DNA from: Oscillospiraceae bacterium
GTDB taxonomy: Bacteria; Bacillota; Clostridia; Oscillospirales; Oscillospiraceae
Direction: 5' to 3'
Assembly: GCA_021205585.1 (NCBI GenBank)
Contig: JAJPXI010000079.1
Span: 1 to 6,874, forward strand
DNA: 6,874 bases
Program-made: the position numbers and the translations under genes
Shown: positions 1-5,439 of the stretch, in pieces
Position numbering within the stretch: the stretch's first letter is position 1
Layout of the letters: every line of letters begins with the position of its first letter
Notes under the pieces: generated by a model
What the model was told of the DNA's origin: nothing
The model's input: only the letters and a program-made list of their open reading frames with translations
Databases searched by the model: none

Positions 1-1428
1 CTCCCCCACCTGGGTCTGGAAACCCTGGGGCATGGCCATAATGTCCTCGTACAGCTCGGCCCGCCGGGCGGCCCGCTCGATCTCCTGGGGGGTGGCATCG
101 GGCTTTCCGTAGAGGATATTTTCATAGACGGTGCCAGCGAACAGAAACACGTCCTGCTGGACGATGCCGACGTTCGTGCGCAGGGAGGACTGGGTCACCC
201 GGCGCACGTCCCGGCCGTCGATGAGCACGGCCCCGCCGGTCACGTCGTAAAACCGGGGCAGCAGCTGGCACAGGGTAGACTTCCCCCCGCCGGAGGCCCC
301 CACCAGGGCCACTGTCTCCCCTGGGCGGATGCGCAGACTGATGTCCTCCAGCACCGGGGGCTTCTCCGGGGCGTAGCGGAAGGACACATGGCGCAGTTCC
401 ACCTCCCCCCGCACATGGGCCAGCTCCTCCGTGTCCGGGGCGTCGGCGATGTCCGGCTCCTGGCGCATCAGCTCCAGAAACCGCTTGAACCCGGCCATGC
501 CCTGGGTGTACTGCTCCACAAAGGTGGACAGCTTGCGCATGGGGGTGATGAAGGCGGAGACGTACAGGGAGAAGGTAATCAGGTCGATATAGTCCATCCG
601 CCCGCCCAAGAAGAGAAAGACTCCCGCCCCGATGACCAGCACCGACAGGATGCTCAGCGCGAACTCCAGCACCGACTGATAGGTGGCCATGGCGCTGTAA
701 TAGCTGTTTTTGGAGGTACGGAAGCGGTTGTTGGCCACCCGGAACTTCTCCCGCTCCAGCGCTTCGTTGGCAAAGGCCTTGGCGGTGCGCATGCCGGACA
801 GGGAGGACTCCACCTGGCCGTTGATTTCCCCCAGCTTCTGCTTCACCCCCAGGGACACCCGGTTGAGACGCCGGCGCAGGGCCACGGTGAAGCCCAGAAA
901 CAGGGGCACCACCACCAGCAGCAGCAGGGCCAGCTCCCAGCGAACGGTCAGCAGGATGAGGAAGGCCCCCGTCAGGGTGACGATGGAGATGAACAGATCC
1001 TCCGGGCCGTGGTGGGCCAGCTCGGTAATCTCAAACAAATCCCCGGTCATGCGGCTGACCAGCTGTCCGGTCTGGTTGTTGTCGTAAAACCGGAAGGACA
1101 GGCGCTGGAGATGCTCGAACATATCCCGGCGGATGTCCGCCTCGATGCGCACCCCCATCAGGTGGCCCCAGTAGGCCACGATGTAATAGCACGCCCCCCG
1201 CAGCAGATAGGCCGCCACCAGGATGCCGATGAGGGTAAAAAAGGCGGCGTACAGCCGCTCCGGCAGCAGGCTCTGCATGGCGTAGCGGGACAGGTAGGGG
1301 AAGGCCAGGTCGATCAGGGCAATCAGCAGGGCGCAGGACATATCCAGGATAAACAGGCGCAGATGGGGCCGGTAGTAGCTGGCGAACACGGCCAGCGTCC
1401 CGGAGCGCTTCATTTGTTCTCGCGTCAC
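1..1428 (-). CDS. ABC exporter half-transporter (membrane domain + partial ATPase), 3' end cut by window
   Basis: This is a type IV (MsbA/MdlB/LmrA-like) ABC exporter subunit with a fused membrane domain and ATPase, expected to act as a dimer in the cytoplasmic membrane. The 476 codons visible have no stop. Six hydrophobic segments lie near residues 24-46, 60-85, 143-162, 165-183, 252-275 and 281-297. The ATPase domain starts near 340, with an A-loop tyrosine at about 352 in VSFRY, Walker A GASGGGKST at 377-385 (Lys383), and a Q-loop VGIVQQDVFLF around 420-430. The sequence stops at VGE, just before the expected LSGGQ signature, Walker B and H-loop, so roughly 100 residues lie outside. I chose the GTG start at 1428 because AAAGGA sits 8-9 nt upstream; an in-frame ATG at 1413 (MKRSG) is the alternative. 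The substrate cannot be told from sequence; multidrug or lipid export is typical of the family. It lies downstream of fakA on the same strand but beyond a strong hairpin. Confidence 0.93.
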   Translation of the reverse strand, partial: MTREQMKRSGTLAVFASYYRPHLRLFILDMSCALLIALIDLAFPYLSRYAMQSLLPERLYAAFFTLIGILVAAYLLRGACYYIVAYWGHLMGVRIEADIRRDMFEHLQRLSFRFYDNNQTGQLVSRMTGDLFEITELAHHGPEDLFISIVTLTGAFLILLTVRWELALLLLVVVPLFLGFTVALRRRLNRVSLGVKQKLGEINGQVESSLSGMRTAKAFANEALEREKFRVANNRFRTSKNSYYSAMATYQSVLEFALSILSVLVIGAGVFLFLGGRMDYIDLITFSLYVSAFITPMRKLSTFVEQYTQGMAGFKRFLELMRQEPDIADAPDTEELAHVRGEVELRHVSFRYAPEKPPVLEDISLRIRPGETVALVGASGGGKSTLCQLLPRFYDVTGGAVLIDGRDVRRVTQSSLRTNVGIVQQDVFLFAGTVYENILYGKPDATPQEIERAARRAELYEDIMAMPQGFQTQVGE

Positions 1429-1446
1429 AGGGCATTTCCTTTCAAC

Positions 1447-1491
1447 AAAATTCCAGGCGCACACCCAACACACAAAGGGGCGTGCGCCTGG
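1447..1491 (-). terminator. Rho-independent terminator of the asp23-fakA operon
   Basis: On the minus strand a 14-bp stem (arms 1478-1491 and 1453-1466, one G-U pair) with an 11-nt loop is followed by AATTTTGTT. It begins 8 nt after the fakA stop codon. The U tract is interrupted, so some read-through into the ABC transporter gene, whose start codon is only about 20 nt further on, is plausible. Confidence 0.82.
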
Positions 1492-1499
1492 GGCGCGGA

Positions 1500-3158
1500 T
1501 CACTCCGCGGAAATCATATAGAGGTAGACGGGCTGGCCGCCGGAGAGCAGGGTGATTTCCGCCTCCGGGCAGGCGTCCTGAAACAGTTCCAGGGTGGCCT
1601 GGGCCTCGTCCTGGGGGACGTTCTCCCCGTAAAAGATGGTAATAAACTCGGCGTCCTGCTGGGGCTGGGCCTGGGCCAGGCGGCGCAGCAGCTGCGTCAA
1701 ATCCGCCCCGGCGGCAAAGAGATGGTGCTCGCACAGCACCATGTAGTCCCCCTCCCGGATGGCCTCGCCGTCGAAGCCGGAGTCCCGGGCGGCCCGGGTC
1801 ACCTCGCTGGTGTGCACCTGGGCCAGGGCGGCCTCCATGGCCCGGGTGTTCTCCTCCTCCCCGGCGTCCAGATCCACGGCCAGCATGGCCGCCACGCCCT
1901 GGGGCACCGTTTTGGTGGGCAGGACAACAACCTTTTTCCCCGACGCCAGCCCCACGCACTGCTGGGCGGCCAGGATGATGTTGCTGTTGTTGGGCAGGAC
2001 GTAGACGGTTTTGGCCGGTGTTTGCTGGATTTGTCCCAAAATGTCCTGGGTGGAGGGGTTCATGGTCTGCCCGCCGGAGATAATGCGGTCGCACCCCAAA
2101 TCCCGAAACACAGCGGTCAGGCCCTCCCCGGCGCACACGGCCACAAAGCCGTAGGGCTTCCACGCCGCTTCCTCCTTCGGCGGGGCGGCCTCCGGCTCCA
2201 TGTCCAGCTCGTCGGCGCTGTGGGTTTTGCGCCCGGCGGCCAGATTCTCATACTGGGTGCGCATATTCTCAATCTTGGCCAGCTCCAGCTGGCCGTACTT
2301 CTGGGCCTCGGTCAGGGCCGCGCCGGGGGTGTCGGTGTGGACGTGAACCTTGAAGGCCCCGTCGTCCTCCCCGATGACCAGGCTGTCCCCAATGCTGTTG
2401 AGATAGCCGCGCAGGGGCTCCAGGGAGCAGGGGGCGGTTTTACGGACGGTGAACACCGTGTCGTAAGTAAAGGTGATGTCCTCGCCGCCCAGGGAGGCGA
2501 AGTCGGCCTTTTCCTGCCCCGCGTCCTCCACCTCCGGGACGGGCAGGCCCCGCAGGCTGTCCAGCATCCCCTGGAGGATAATCAGGAAGCCCTTGCCCCC
2601 CGCGTCCACCACCCCGGCCTTTTTCAGCACGGGGTTCTGATTCACCGTGTCCGCCAGGGCCAGCCAGCCCTCCTCGATGGCGGCCTGGAGGGTGTACTCC
2701 ACGTCGTCCCGCTCCGCCGCGGCCTCCGCCGCCCGGCGGGCGGCCAGACGGGACACGGTCAAAATGGTTCCCTCGGCGGGCTTCATCACCGCATTGTAGG
2801 CCGCGCTGACCCCTTCGGCCAGGGCGGCGGCCACGTCGGCGGCGCGGGCGGTCTCCATCTCCTTCAGGTGCTTGGAAAAGCCCCGGAACAGCAGGGATAG
2901 AATTACCCCGGAGTTTCCCCTGGCCGCCCGCAGAAGGGCGGAGGCGCTGACCCCTGCGGCCGCGCCGATGGCGGCGGGGCTTTTTTTCTCCAGCTCCGCG
3001 GCGGCGGCGGCGATGGTCAGGCTCATGTTGGTGCCGGTATCCCCATCGGGGACGGGGAACACGTTCAGCTCATTGATGCCCTGCTTTTCCAGCTGGATGG
3101 CGGCGGCGGCATGGACGACCATACGCCGGAACTGAACGCCGTCTATACATTCGGTCAT
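1500..3158 (-). CDS. fakA: FakA/YloV-like fatty acid kinase, DhaL-fold (DAK2) ATP-binding subunit
   Basis: The 552-aa protein has the length and architecture of Firmicute FakA (YloV in B. subtilis). FakA phosphorylates fatty acids presented by FakB proteins to give acyl-phosphates for phospholipid synthesis, in the cytoplasm. The N-terminal DhaL/DAK2 domain (about 1-205) carries NVFPVPDGDTGTNMS at 32-46; Asp38 and Asp40 match the Mg-binding aspartates of this fold. It also has ARGNSGVILS at 79-88 and DAGGKGFLIILQGMLD at 185-200. The middle region holds VHVHTDTPG at 271-279, matching the paired histidines of FakA. The C-terminal domain (about 336-552) includes IISGGQTMNPST and YVLPNNSNI. AAGGAG lies 9 nt before the ATG. 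Only 35 nt separate it from the upstream Asp23 gene, and a terminator follows immediately, so it is the last gene of the operon. Family assignment is strong; fatty acid activity is inferred, as no fakB is in the window. Confidence 0.93.
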   Translation of the reverse strand: MTECIDGVQFRRMVVHAAAAIQLEKQGINELNVFPVPDGDTGTNMSLTIAAAAAELEKKSPAAIGAAAGVSASALLRAARGNSGVILSLLFRGFSKHLKEMETARAADVAAALAEGVSAAYNAVMKPAEGTILTVSRLAARRAAEAAAERDDVEYTLQAAIEEGWLALADTVNQNPVLKKAGVVDAGGKGFLIILQGMLDSLRGLPVPEVEDAGQEKADFASLGGEDITFTYDTVFTVRKTAPCSLEPLRGYLNSIGDSLVIGEDDGAFKVHVHTDTPGAALTEAQKYGQLELAKIENMRTQYENLAAGRKTHSADELDMEPEAAPPKEEAAWKPYGFVAVCAGEGLTAVFRDLGCDRIISGGQTMNPSTQDILGQIQQTPAKTVYVLPNNSNIILAAQQCVGLASGKKVVVLPTKTVPQGVAAMLAVDLDAGEEENTRAMEAALAQVHTSEVTRAARDSGFDGEAIREGDYMVLCEHHLFAAGADLTQLLRRLAQAQPQQDAEFITIFYGENVPQDEAQATLELFQDACPEAEITLLSGGQPVYLYMISAE

Positions 3159-3193
3159 GCTTCACTTCTCCTTGTTAAAGGCAATGATGGAAC

Positions 3194-3544
3194 TTATCCA
3201 ATCACCATGGAATCCACATATACGTTGACCTCCCGAACCGGTACGCCGGTCAGGCGGCTGACGTTGTAACGCACCTGGCTCATAATGGAGCGGCTGACCG
3301 CCACCAGGTTCACGCCGTTGTCCACGATAATGTGCAGCTCGATGGACACTGAACCGTCGTCGTGGTAGCGCACCTTCACGCCCTTGTCCATGGACTCCCG
3401 GTGCAGCAGGTGGATCAGTCCGTCCGTCCGGGAGCGGGCGGCCATGCCCTTCACCCCGTAGCAACTGGTGGCGGCGGCGCCGGTGATGGTGGTAAACACG
3501 TCGTCGATGATGACCACGTTGCCCCTCTGGGTCGTCAGATTCAT
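3194..3544 (-). CDS. Asp23/Gls24 family protein (YloU-like)
   Basis: This 116-aa cytoplasmic protein has the alternating beta-strand pattern of the Asp23/Gls24 (DUF322) family: an N-terminal VVIIDDVFTTITGAAATSCYGVKGMA stretch (shown here in pieces: VVIIDDVFTTI, then AAATSCYGVKGMA), then VSIELHIIVDNGVNLVAV and a C-terminal VNVYVDSMVI. It has no membrane segment or signal peptide. Members are linked to envelope stress and membrane-associated complexes in Firmicutes, and YloU-type members sit directly upstream of the fakA/yloV gene, as here. AAGGAG lies about 11 nt before the ATG, which is long but usable. A SigA-like promoter lies about 95 nt upstream, so this is the first gene of the operon. 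The exact molecular role of YloU-like proteins is not known; the link to FakA rests on conserved order only. Confidence 0.93.
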   Translation of the reverse strand: MNLTTQRGNVVIIDDVFTTITGAAATSCYGVKGMAARSRTDGLIHLLHRESMDKGVKVRYHDDGSVSIELHIIVDNGVNLVAVSRSIMSQVRYNVSRLTGVPVREVNVYVDSMVIG

Positions 3545-3577
3545 ATCCGTTCACGCTCCTTCCTGAATCGCTTCTCA

Positions 3578-3618
3578 CGCGCCGGACGGGGCTCCCATAC
3601 GGGCGGCTCCCCGGCGCG
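3578..3618. repeat. GC-rich inverted repeat in the asp23 leader
   Basis: CGCGCCGG (3578-3585) and CCGGCGCG (3611-3618) form a perfect 8-bp inverted repeat in the expected untranslated leader of the Asp23 operon (minus strand). It lies between the -10 element and the ribosome binding site. The transcript would fold into a strong GC stem with a 25-nt loop. There is no U run, so it is not a standard terminator. It may stabilise the mRNA 5' end; function unknown. Confidence 0.5.
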
Positions 3619-3636
3619 GCGGTTTTTCACCCCATT

Positions 3637-3665
3637 ATTCTATTCCACTTTCGGAAAAATTACAA
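3637..3665 (-). promoter_or_regulatory. SigA-like promoter of the asp23-fakA operon
   Basis: On the minus strand, -35 TTGTAA (3660-3665) and -10 TAGAAT (3637-3642) are separated by exactly 17 bp, in an AT-rich island within GC-rich DNA. Transcription would start near 3630, giving a leader of about 85 nt. It stands back to back with the promoter of the small membrane peptide gene. Confidence 0.75.
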
Positions 3666-3686
3666 GAAAAATTCAAAATTAATTCA

Positions 3687-3715
3687 TTGTATTTCTCCCC
3701 AAAAGCGTGTACACT
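3687..3715 (+). promoter_or_regulatory. Candidate promoter of the 61-aa membrane peptide gene
   Basis: On the plus strand, -35 TTGTAT (3687-3692) and -10 TACACT (3710-3715) are 17 bp apart. The -35 element is only 21 bp from the divergent asp23 -35 element. The predicted leader of about 94 nt contains a perfect CCGCGCC/GGCGCGG inverted repeat (3769-3775 / 3782-3788) upstream of the ribosome binding site. The -10 matches consensus at 4 of 6 positions, so confidence is moderate. Confidence 0.6.
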
Positions 3716-3768
3716 ATTGGTATCCTGATGGGACGGCGCAAAATTTTTACGCTGTTTTCCCAAAATTT

Positions 3769-3788
3769 CCGCGCCCGGTCTGGCGCGG
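3769..3788 (+). repeat. Leader hairpin before the small peptide gene
   Basis: A 7-bp perfect stem (CCGCGCC and GGCGCGG) with a 6-nt loop lies 14 nt upstream of the GGAGGAA ribosome binding site. No U run follows. It could shape the mRNA 5' end; no known riboswitch was recognised. Confidence 0.4.
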
Positions 3789-3815
3789 CCCGTTCTGTAT
3801 GTGGAGGAACCCGGT

Positions 3816-4001
3816 ATGAAAAACACCAGATGTATCCTGAAAATCGCCGCTGCCGTCCTGGCCCTGGGCGCGGCCATCTGCTGCGTCGCCGCCTTTTGGG
3901 ACAATTTGCAGGACGCCCTTGAAAGCGCGAAAGCCGCCCTGCCCGACTGCCGCTGCCGCCGGAAATCCGACGACTACATCGACTGGGACGAGGAGGCGTA
4001 G
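3816..4001 (+). CDS. Small single-pass membrane protein, 61 aa, unknown function
   Basis: The ATG at 3816 is preceded by GGAGGAA with 6-nt spacing, which favours it over the GTG at 3801, because that codon is next to the Shine-Dalgarno site. The protein has a short basic N-terminus (MKNTR), one hydrophobic helix at about 7-27 with two adjacent cysteines, then a short amphipathic stretch, a CRCRRK cluster at 45-50, and an acidic tail rich in Asp and Glu (DDYIDWDEEA). No lipobox is evident. Its own promoter, a strong ribosome binding site and a following terminator support a real gene. I do not recognise a family with a known function. It occupies the divergent position next to the asp23-fakA operon; in B. 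subtilis rpmB lies beside yloU, but this is not an L28 protein. Confidence 0.72.
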   Translation: MKNTRCILKIAAAVLALGAAICCVAAFWDNLQDALESAKAALPDCRCRRKSDDYIDWDEEA

Positions 4002-4018
4002 CCCCGGCGTGCGCAGGC

Positions 4019-4061
4019 AAAGACGGAGGGAGAACCGCTGAGCGGCTCTCCCTCCGCCTTT
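4019..4061. terminator. Bidirectional terminator between two convergent genes
   Basis: Arms 4019-4039 and 4041-4061 are complementary over 21 bp, with two positions that are G-U pairs in the minus-strand RNA and A-C mismatches in the plus-strand RNA. A-T runs flank both sides (AAAG at the left, CTTTATTT at the right), so it can serve the plus-strand peptide gene (stop at 4001) and the minus-strand DUF308-like gene (stop at 4071). Pairing is better in the minus-strand transcript, while the U-rich tail is better in the plus-strand transcript. Confidence 0.82.
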
Positions 4062-4070
4062 ATTTCCGTC

Positions 4071-4607
4071 CTATTTTTTGCGGTACAGGCACAACAGCAC
4101 CAGGTCTGCCACTGCCCCGGCAATCAGCAGCACTCCCAGGGCGACCCACACGACTGAGCCCGCCAGCCGCCCGCTCCACAGCACCCCGTAGGCAAAGCCC
4201 AGGCCCAGCAGCGCCCAGATCCCGTGGAGATACCAGCACCGCTGCTTCAGCCGCAGGACGTCCACCGCCCACTGGAACCGCAGCAGGGCCAGGAACAGGA
4301 CGACCACAGCGTAGGCCGCCGCCAGGCTGGAGAACAGGCCAAGCAGCCACTCCAGCCGCAAAATGCAGCACAGCCCCACGCCCAGGGCGCACAGGCCCCG
4401 CACCAGCCCCTGCCCCCGGCTGGCCTCCAGGGGGGCCGCGGCGAAGTATCCCACGATGGACGCCGCGCCCAGCACCAGCAGCAGCCAGCCGCCGGCCCAG
4501 AATATCCTGTATGTCAGCCCGGCGGGATCGATGAGCATCAAGACCCCCGCCACGATTTCGCATAAAAACCACAGCAGCCGCCCAAAGGGGAGCTTCCAGC
4601 GTTTCAT
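4071..4607 (-). CDS. DUF308/HdeD-like six-helix membrane protein
   Basis: This 178-aa protein is almost wholly hydrophobic, with helices near 9-26, 35-56, 68-83, 87-109, 127-144 and 150-175, and a basic C-terminus (YRKK). The pattern of paired helices, with a CEIVAGVLMLIDPAG stretch at 16-30 like the motif at the start of DUF308 repeats, points to the HdeD/DUF308 family of small integral membrane proteins. HdeD is linked to acid resistance in E. coli, but most members are uncharacterised. AAGGAGG (4618-4624) lies 10 nt before the ATG, and a near-consensus promoter lies just upstream, so it appears to be a single-gene unit ending at the bidirectional terminator. The family call rests on topology and one motif; an unrelated six-helix protein is possible. 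Confidence 0.82.
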   Translation of the reverse strand: MKRWKLPFGRLLWFLCEIVAGVLMLIDPAGLTYRIFWAGGWLLLVLGAASIVGYFAAAPLEASRGQGLVRGLCALGVGLCCILRLEWLLGLFSSLAAAYAVVVLFLALLRFQWAVDVLRLKQRCWYLHGIWALLGLGFAYGVLWSGRLAGSVVWVALGVLLIAGAVADLVLLCLYRKK

Positions 4608-4645
4608 CCGCTTCCCGCCTCCTTCTCTCCGATTTCTCTGCGGAC

Positions 4646-4674
4646 ATTATATCGAAACTCTCTGAAAAAAACAA
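4646..4674 (-). promoter_or_regulatory. Strong SigA-like promoter of the DUF308-like gene
   Basis: On the minus strand, a perfect -10 TATAAT (4646-4651) and -35 TTGTTT (4669-4674) are separated by 17 bp. Transcription would start near 4639, giving a leader of about 32 nt that contains the AAGGAGG ribosome binding site. The promoter sits 21 bp downstream of the terminator of the preceding gene, which insulates the two units. Confidence 0.8.
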
Positions 4675-4695
4675 GCCCCGGCCGAAACCGGCGCG

Positions 4696-4729
4696 AAAAA
4701 GGCCGGGAGAGCGCAGCGCTTCCCCGGCC
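4696..4729 (-). terminator. Rho-independent terminator of the zinc-ribbon gene
   Basis: On the minus strand, arms 4716-4729 and 4701-4714 form a 14-bp stem (one G-U pair and one mismatch inside) directly followed by TTTTT (4700-4696). It starts 15 nt after the stop codon of the zinc-ribbon protein gene. Confidence 0.85.
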
Positions 4730-4744
4730 GGTTTAACCAGATAT

Positions 4745-5134
4745 TCAGCTTTTTTCCTGAAAGCTGGCACCGCAGGAGCGACAGGTGATGGTCAGCTTCC
4801 CCTTGCCCCTGGGCACCCGCAGGTACTGGCCGCAGTGGGGACACTTGAAATAGCAGTGCTCCTTGTCCCGGTGCATGGTGCGGCGCAGATGGAACCAGCG
4901 GTTCACCGGCCCAATCAGTTTCATAAACCTGGCGTTTTCCGCCCGGCGGCGCTCCACGTTCCGGGAGAGCATACGAAACAGCGCCGCAGCAATCAGAATG
5001 AGCCCGACGGTATAAAAGGCCTGCAAATTTGTGATGACCCCTACCAGCCACAAAATCAGGTAAATCACCAGCAGGCAGGTGTTCAGCTGGTCGTTCCCGT
5101 ACCGCCCCGCCATCAATCTCTGAAAAAATCTCAT
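4745..5134 (-). CDS. Two-helix membrane protein with C-terminal zinc ribbon
   Basis: The 129-aa protein has a short basic N-terminus, two membrane helices at about 18-36 and 39-56, a strongly basic linker (RNVERRRAENARF and later HLRRTMHRDK), then a zinc ribbon with CPHC at 98-101 and CRSC at 118-121. The four cysteines with a 16-residue gap are typical of zinc-ribbon knuckles. Both termini are expected to be cytoplasmic. Start choice: the ATG at 5134 has AGGAG 8 nt upstream, whereas the in-frame ATG at 5203 overlaps the -10 element of the promoter and so cannot be in the transcript. The gene has its own promoter and terminator. No known family function was recognised; the ribbon could bind nucleic acid or a protein partner. 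Confidence 0.82.
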   Translation of the reverse strand: MRFFQRLMAGRYGNDQLNTCLLVIYLILWLVGVITNLQAFYTVGLILIAAALFRMLSRNVERRRAENARFMKLIGPVNRWFHLRRTMHRDKEHCYFKCPHCGQYLRVPRGKGKLTITCRSCGASFQEKS

Positions 5135-5163
5135 CGCACTGACTCCTTCATATCGGAAAGAAA

Positions 5164-5178
5164 CCGGGCGCTGCCCGG
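5164..5178 (-). repeat. Leader hairpin of the zinc-ribbon gene
   Basis: CCGGGC-AGC-GCCCGG is a perfect 6-bp stem with a 3-nt loop in the expected leader of the zinc-ribbon gene. It lies about 15-20 nt after the predicted transcription start and roughly 20 nt before the ribosome binding site. No U run follows. Confidence 0.55.
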
Positions 5179-5198
5179 ATATTTCTTTGAATGTCCTA

Positions 5199-5227
5199 AT
5201 CATAGTCGCTTAAAGTGAACCCGTCAA
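5199..5227 (-). promoter_or_regulatory. SigA-like promoter of the zinc-ribbon gene
   Basis: On the minus strand, -35 TTGACG (5222-5227) and -10 TATGAT (5199-5204) are exactly 17 bp apart; each differs from consensus at one position. AT-rich DNA with an AATTT-GT-AAATT palindrome lies further upstream. The leader would be about 58 nt. Confidence 0.8.
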
Positions 5228-5276
5228 TGCTTTCAGCGTAAACAATTTGTAAATTCTCCGCGCTGTCACAACGTAC

Positions 5277-5290
5277 CCCCTTTACAGGGG
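5277..5290. repeat. Short palindrome between divergent promoters
   Basis: CCCCT-TTAC-AGGGG is a perfect 5-bp inverted repeat midway between the zinc-ribbon promoter and the PadR promoter. It could be a protein-binding site or chance. Apart from the promoters and operator-like repeats listed, I see nothing else in the roughly 305-bp gap between the two genes. Confidence 0.25.
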
Positions 5291-5352
5291 AGGAGACCGG
5301 AAGCCAAATCACTTGACAATGTAGGCCCGGGGCGGGAAAAATTTTTGCGCAC

Positions 5353-5374
5353 CTACTTGACAACGCATAGTAGA
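5353..5374 (+). promoter_or_regulatory. Candidate PadR operator, copy 1 (over -35)
   Basis: This 22-bp element has an inverted repeat CTACT-N11-AGTAG and overlaps the -35 hexamer of the padR promoter. It matches the second copy at 20 of 22 positions, including a shared CGCATAGTAGA. Binding here would block RNA polymerase. Assignment to PadR is inferred from position and dyad symmetry. Confidence 0.6.
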
Positions 5375-5385
5375 CGTGTTATACT
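5357..5385 (+). promoter_or_regulatory. SigA-like promoter of the padR operon
   Basis: A perfect -35 TTGACA (5357-5362) and -10 TATACT (5380-5385) are separated by 17 bp. Transcription would start near 5392, giving a leader of about 48 nt. Both flanks carry the operator-like repeats, which suggests that a strong promoter is kept repressed. Confidence 0.85.
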
Positions 5386-5395
5386 ATCATCAAAG

Positions 5396-5417
5396 CTACT
5401 TTACATCGCATAGTAGA
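5396..5417 (+). promoter_or_regulatory. Candidate PadR operator, copy 2 (after transcription start)
   Basis: The second 22-bp copy, again with CTACT-N11-AGTAG, starts 43 bp after the first and lies just downstream of the predicted transcription start. The spacing of about four helical turns puts both copies on the same DNA face, as expected for cooperative binding by dimers. Confidence 0.6.
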
Positions 5418-5439
5418 GGACGAAAGGGGGGACGCCTCC

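Noticed and set aside
388..1521. Long plus-strand open frame (377 codons) opposite the ABC exporter
   Set aside because: It is rich in Gln, His and Gly from GC-biased antisense codons and has no recognisable domain, while the minus strand encodes an unmistakable ABC protein.
1482..2900. Long plus-strand open frame (472 codons) opposite fakA
   Set aside because: It is an antisense artefact of high GC content; the minus strand has full FakA motifs, a ribosome binding site and a terminator.
3769..3788. Riboswitch in the leader of the small peptide gene
   Set aside because: Only a simple 7-bp hairpin is visible, without the multi-stem layout or conserved core of a known class.
4060..4770. Minus-strand open frame (236 codons) overlapping the DUF308-like gene
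   Set aside because: It crosses a terminator and a promoter and is Arg/Gly/Ala rich; the frame at 4071-4607 has the ribosome binding site and the helices.
5311..5319. Possible third copy of the operator-like repeat (ACTTGACAA, 44 bp before copy 1)
   Set aside because: Only nine bases match copy 1 and the AGTAG half-site is missing, so the even spacing may be chance. It is also not a promoter, because no -10 follows at the right distance.
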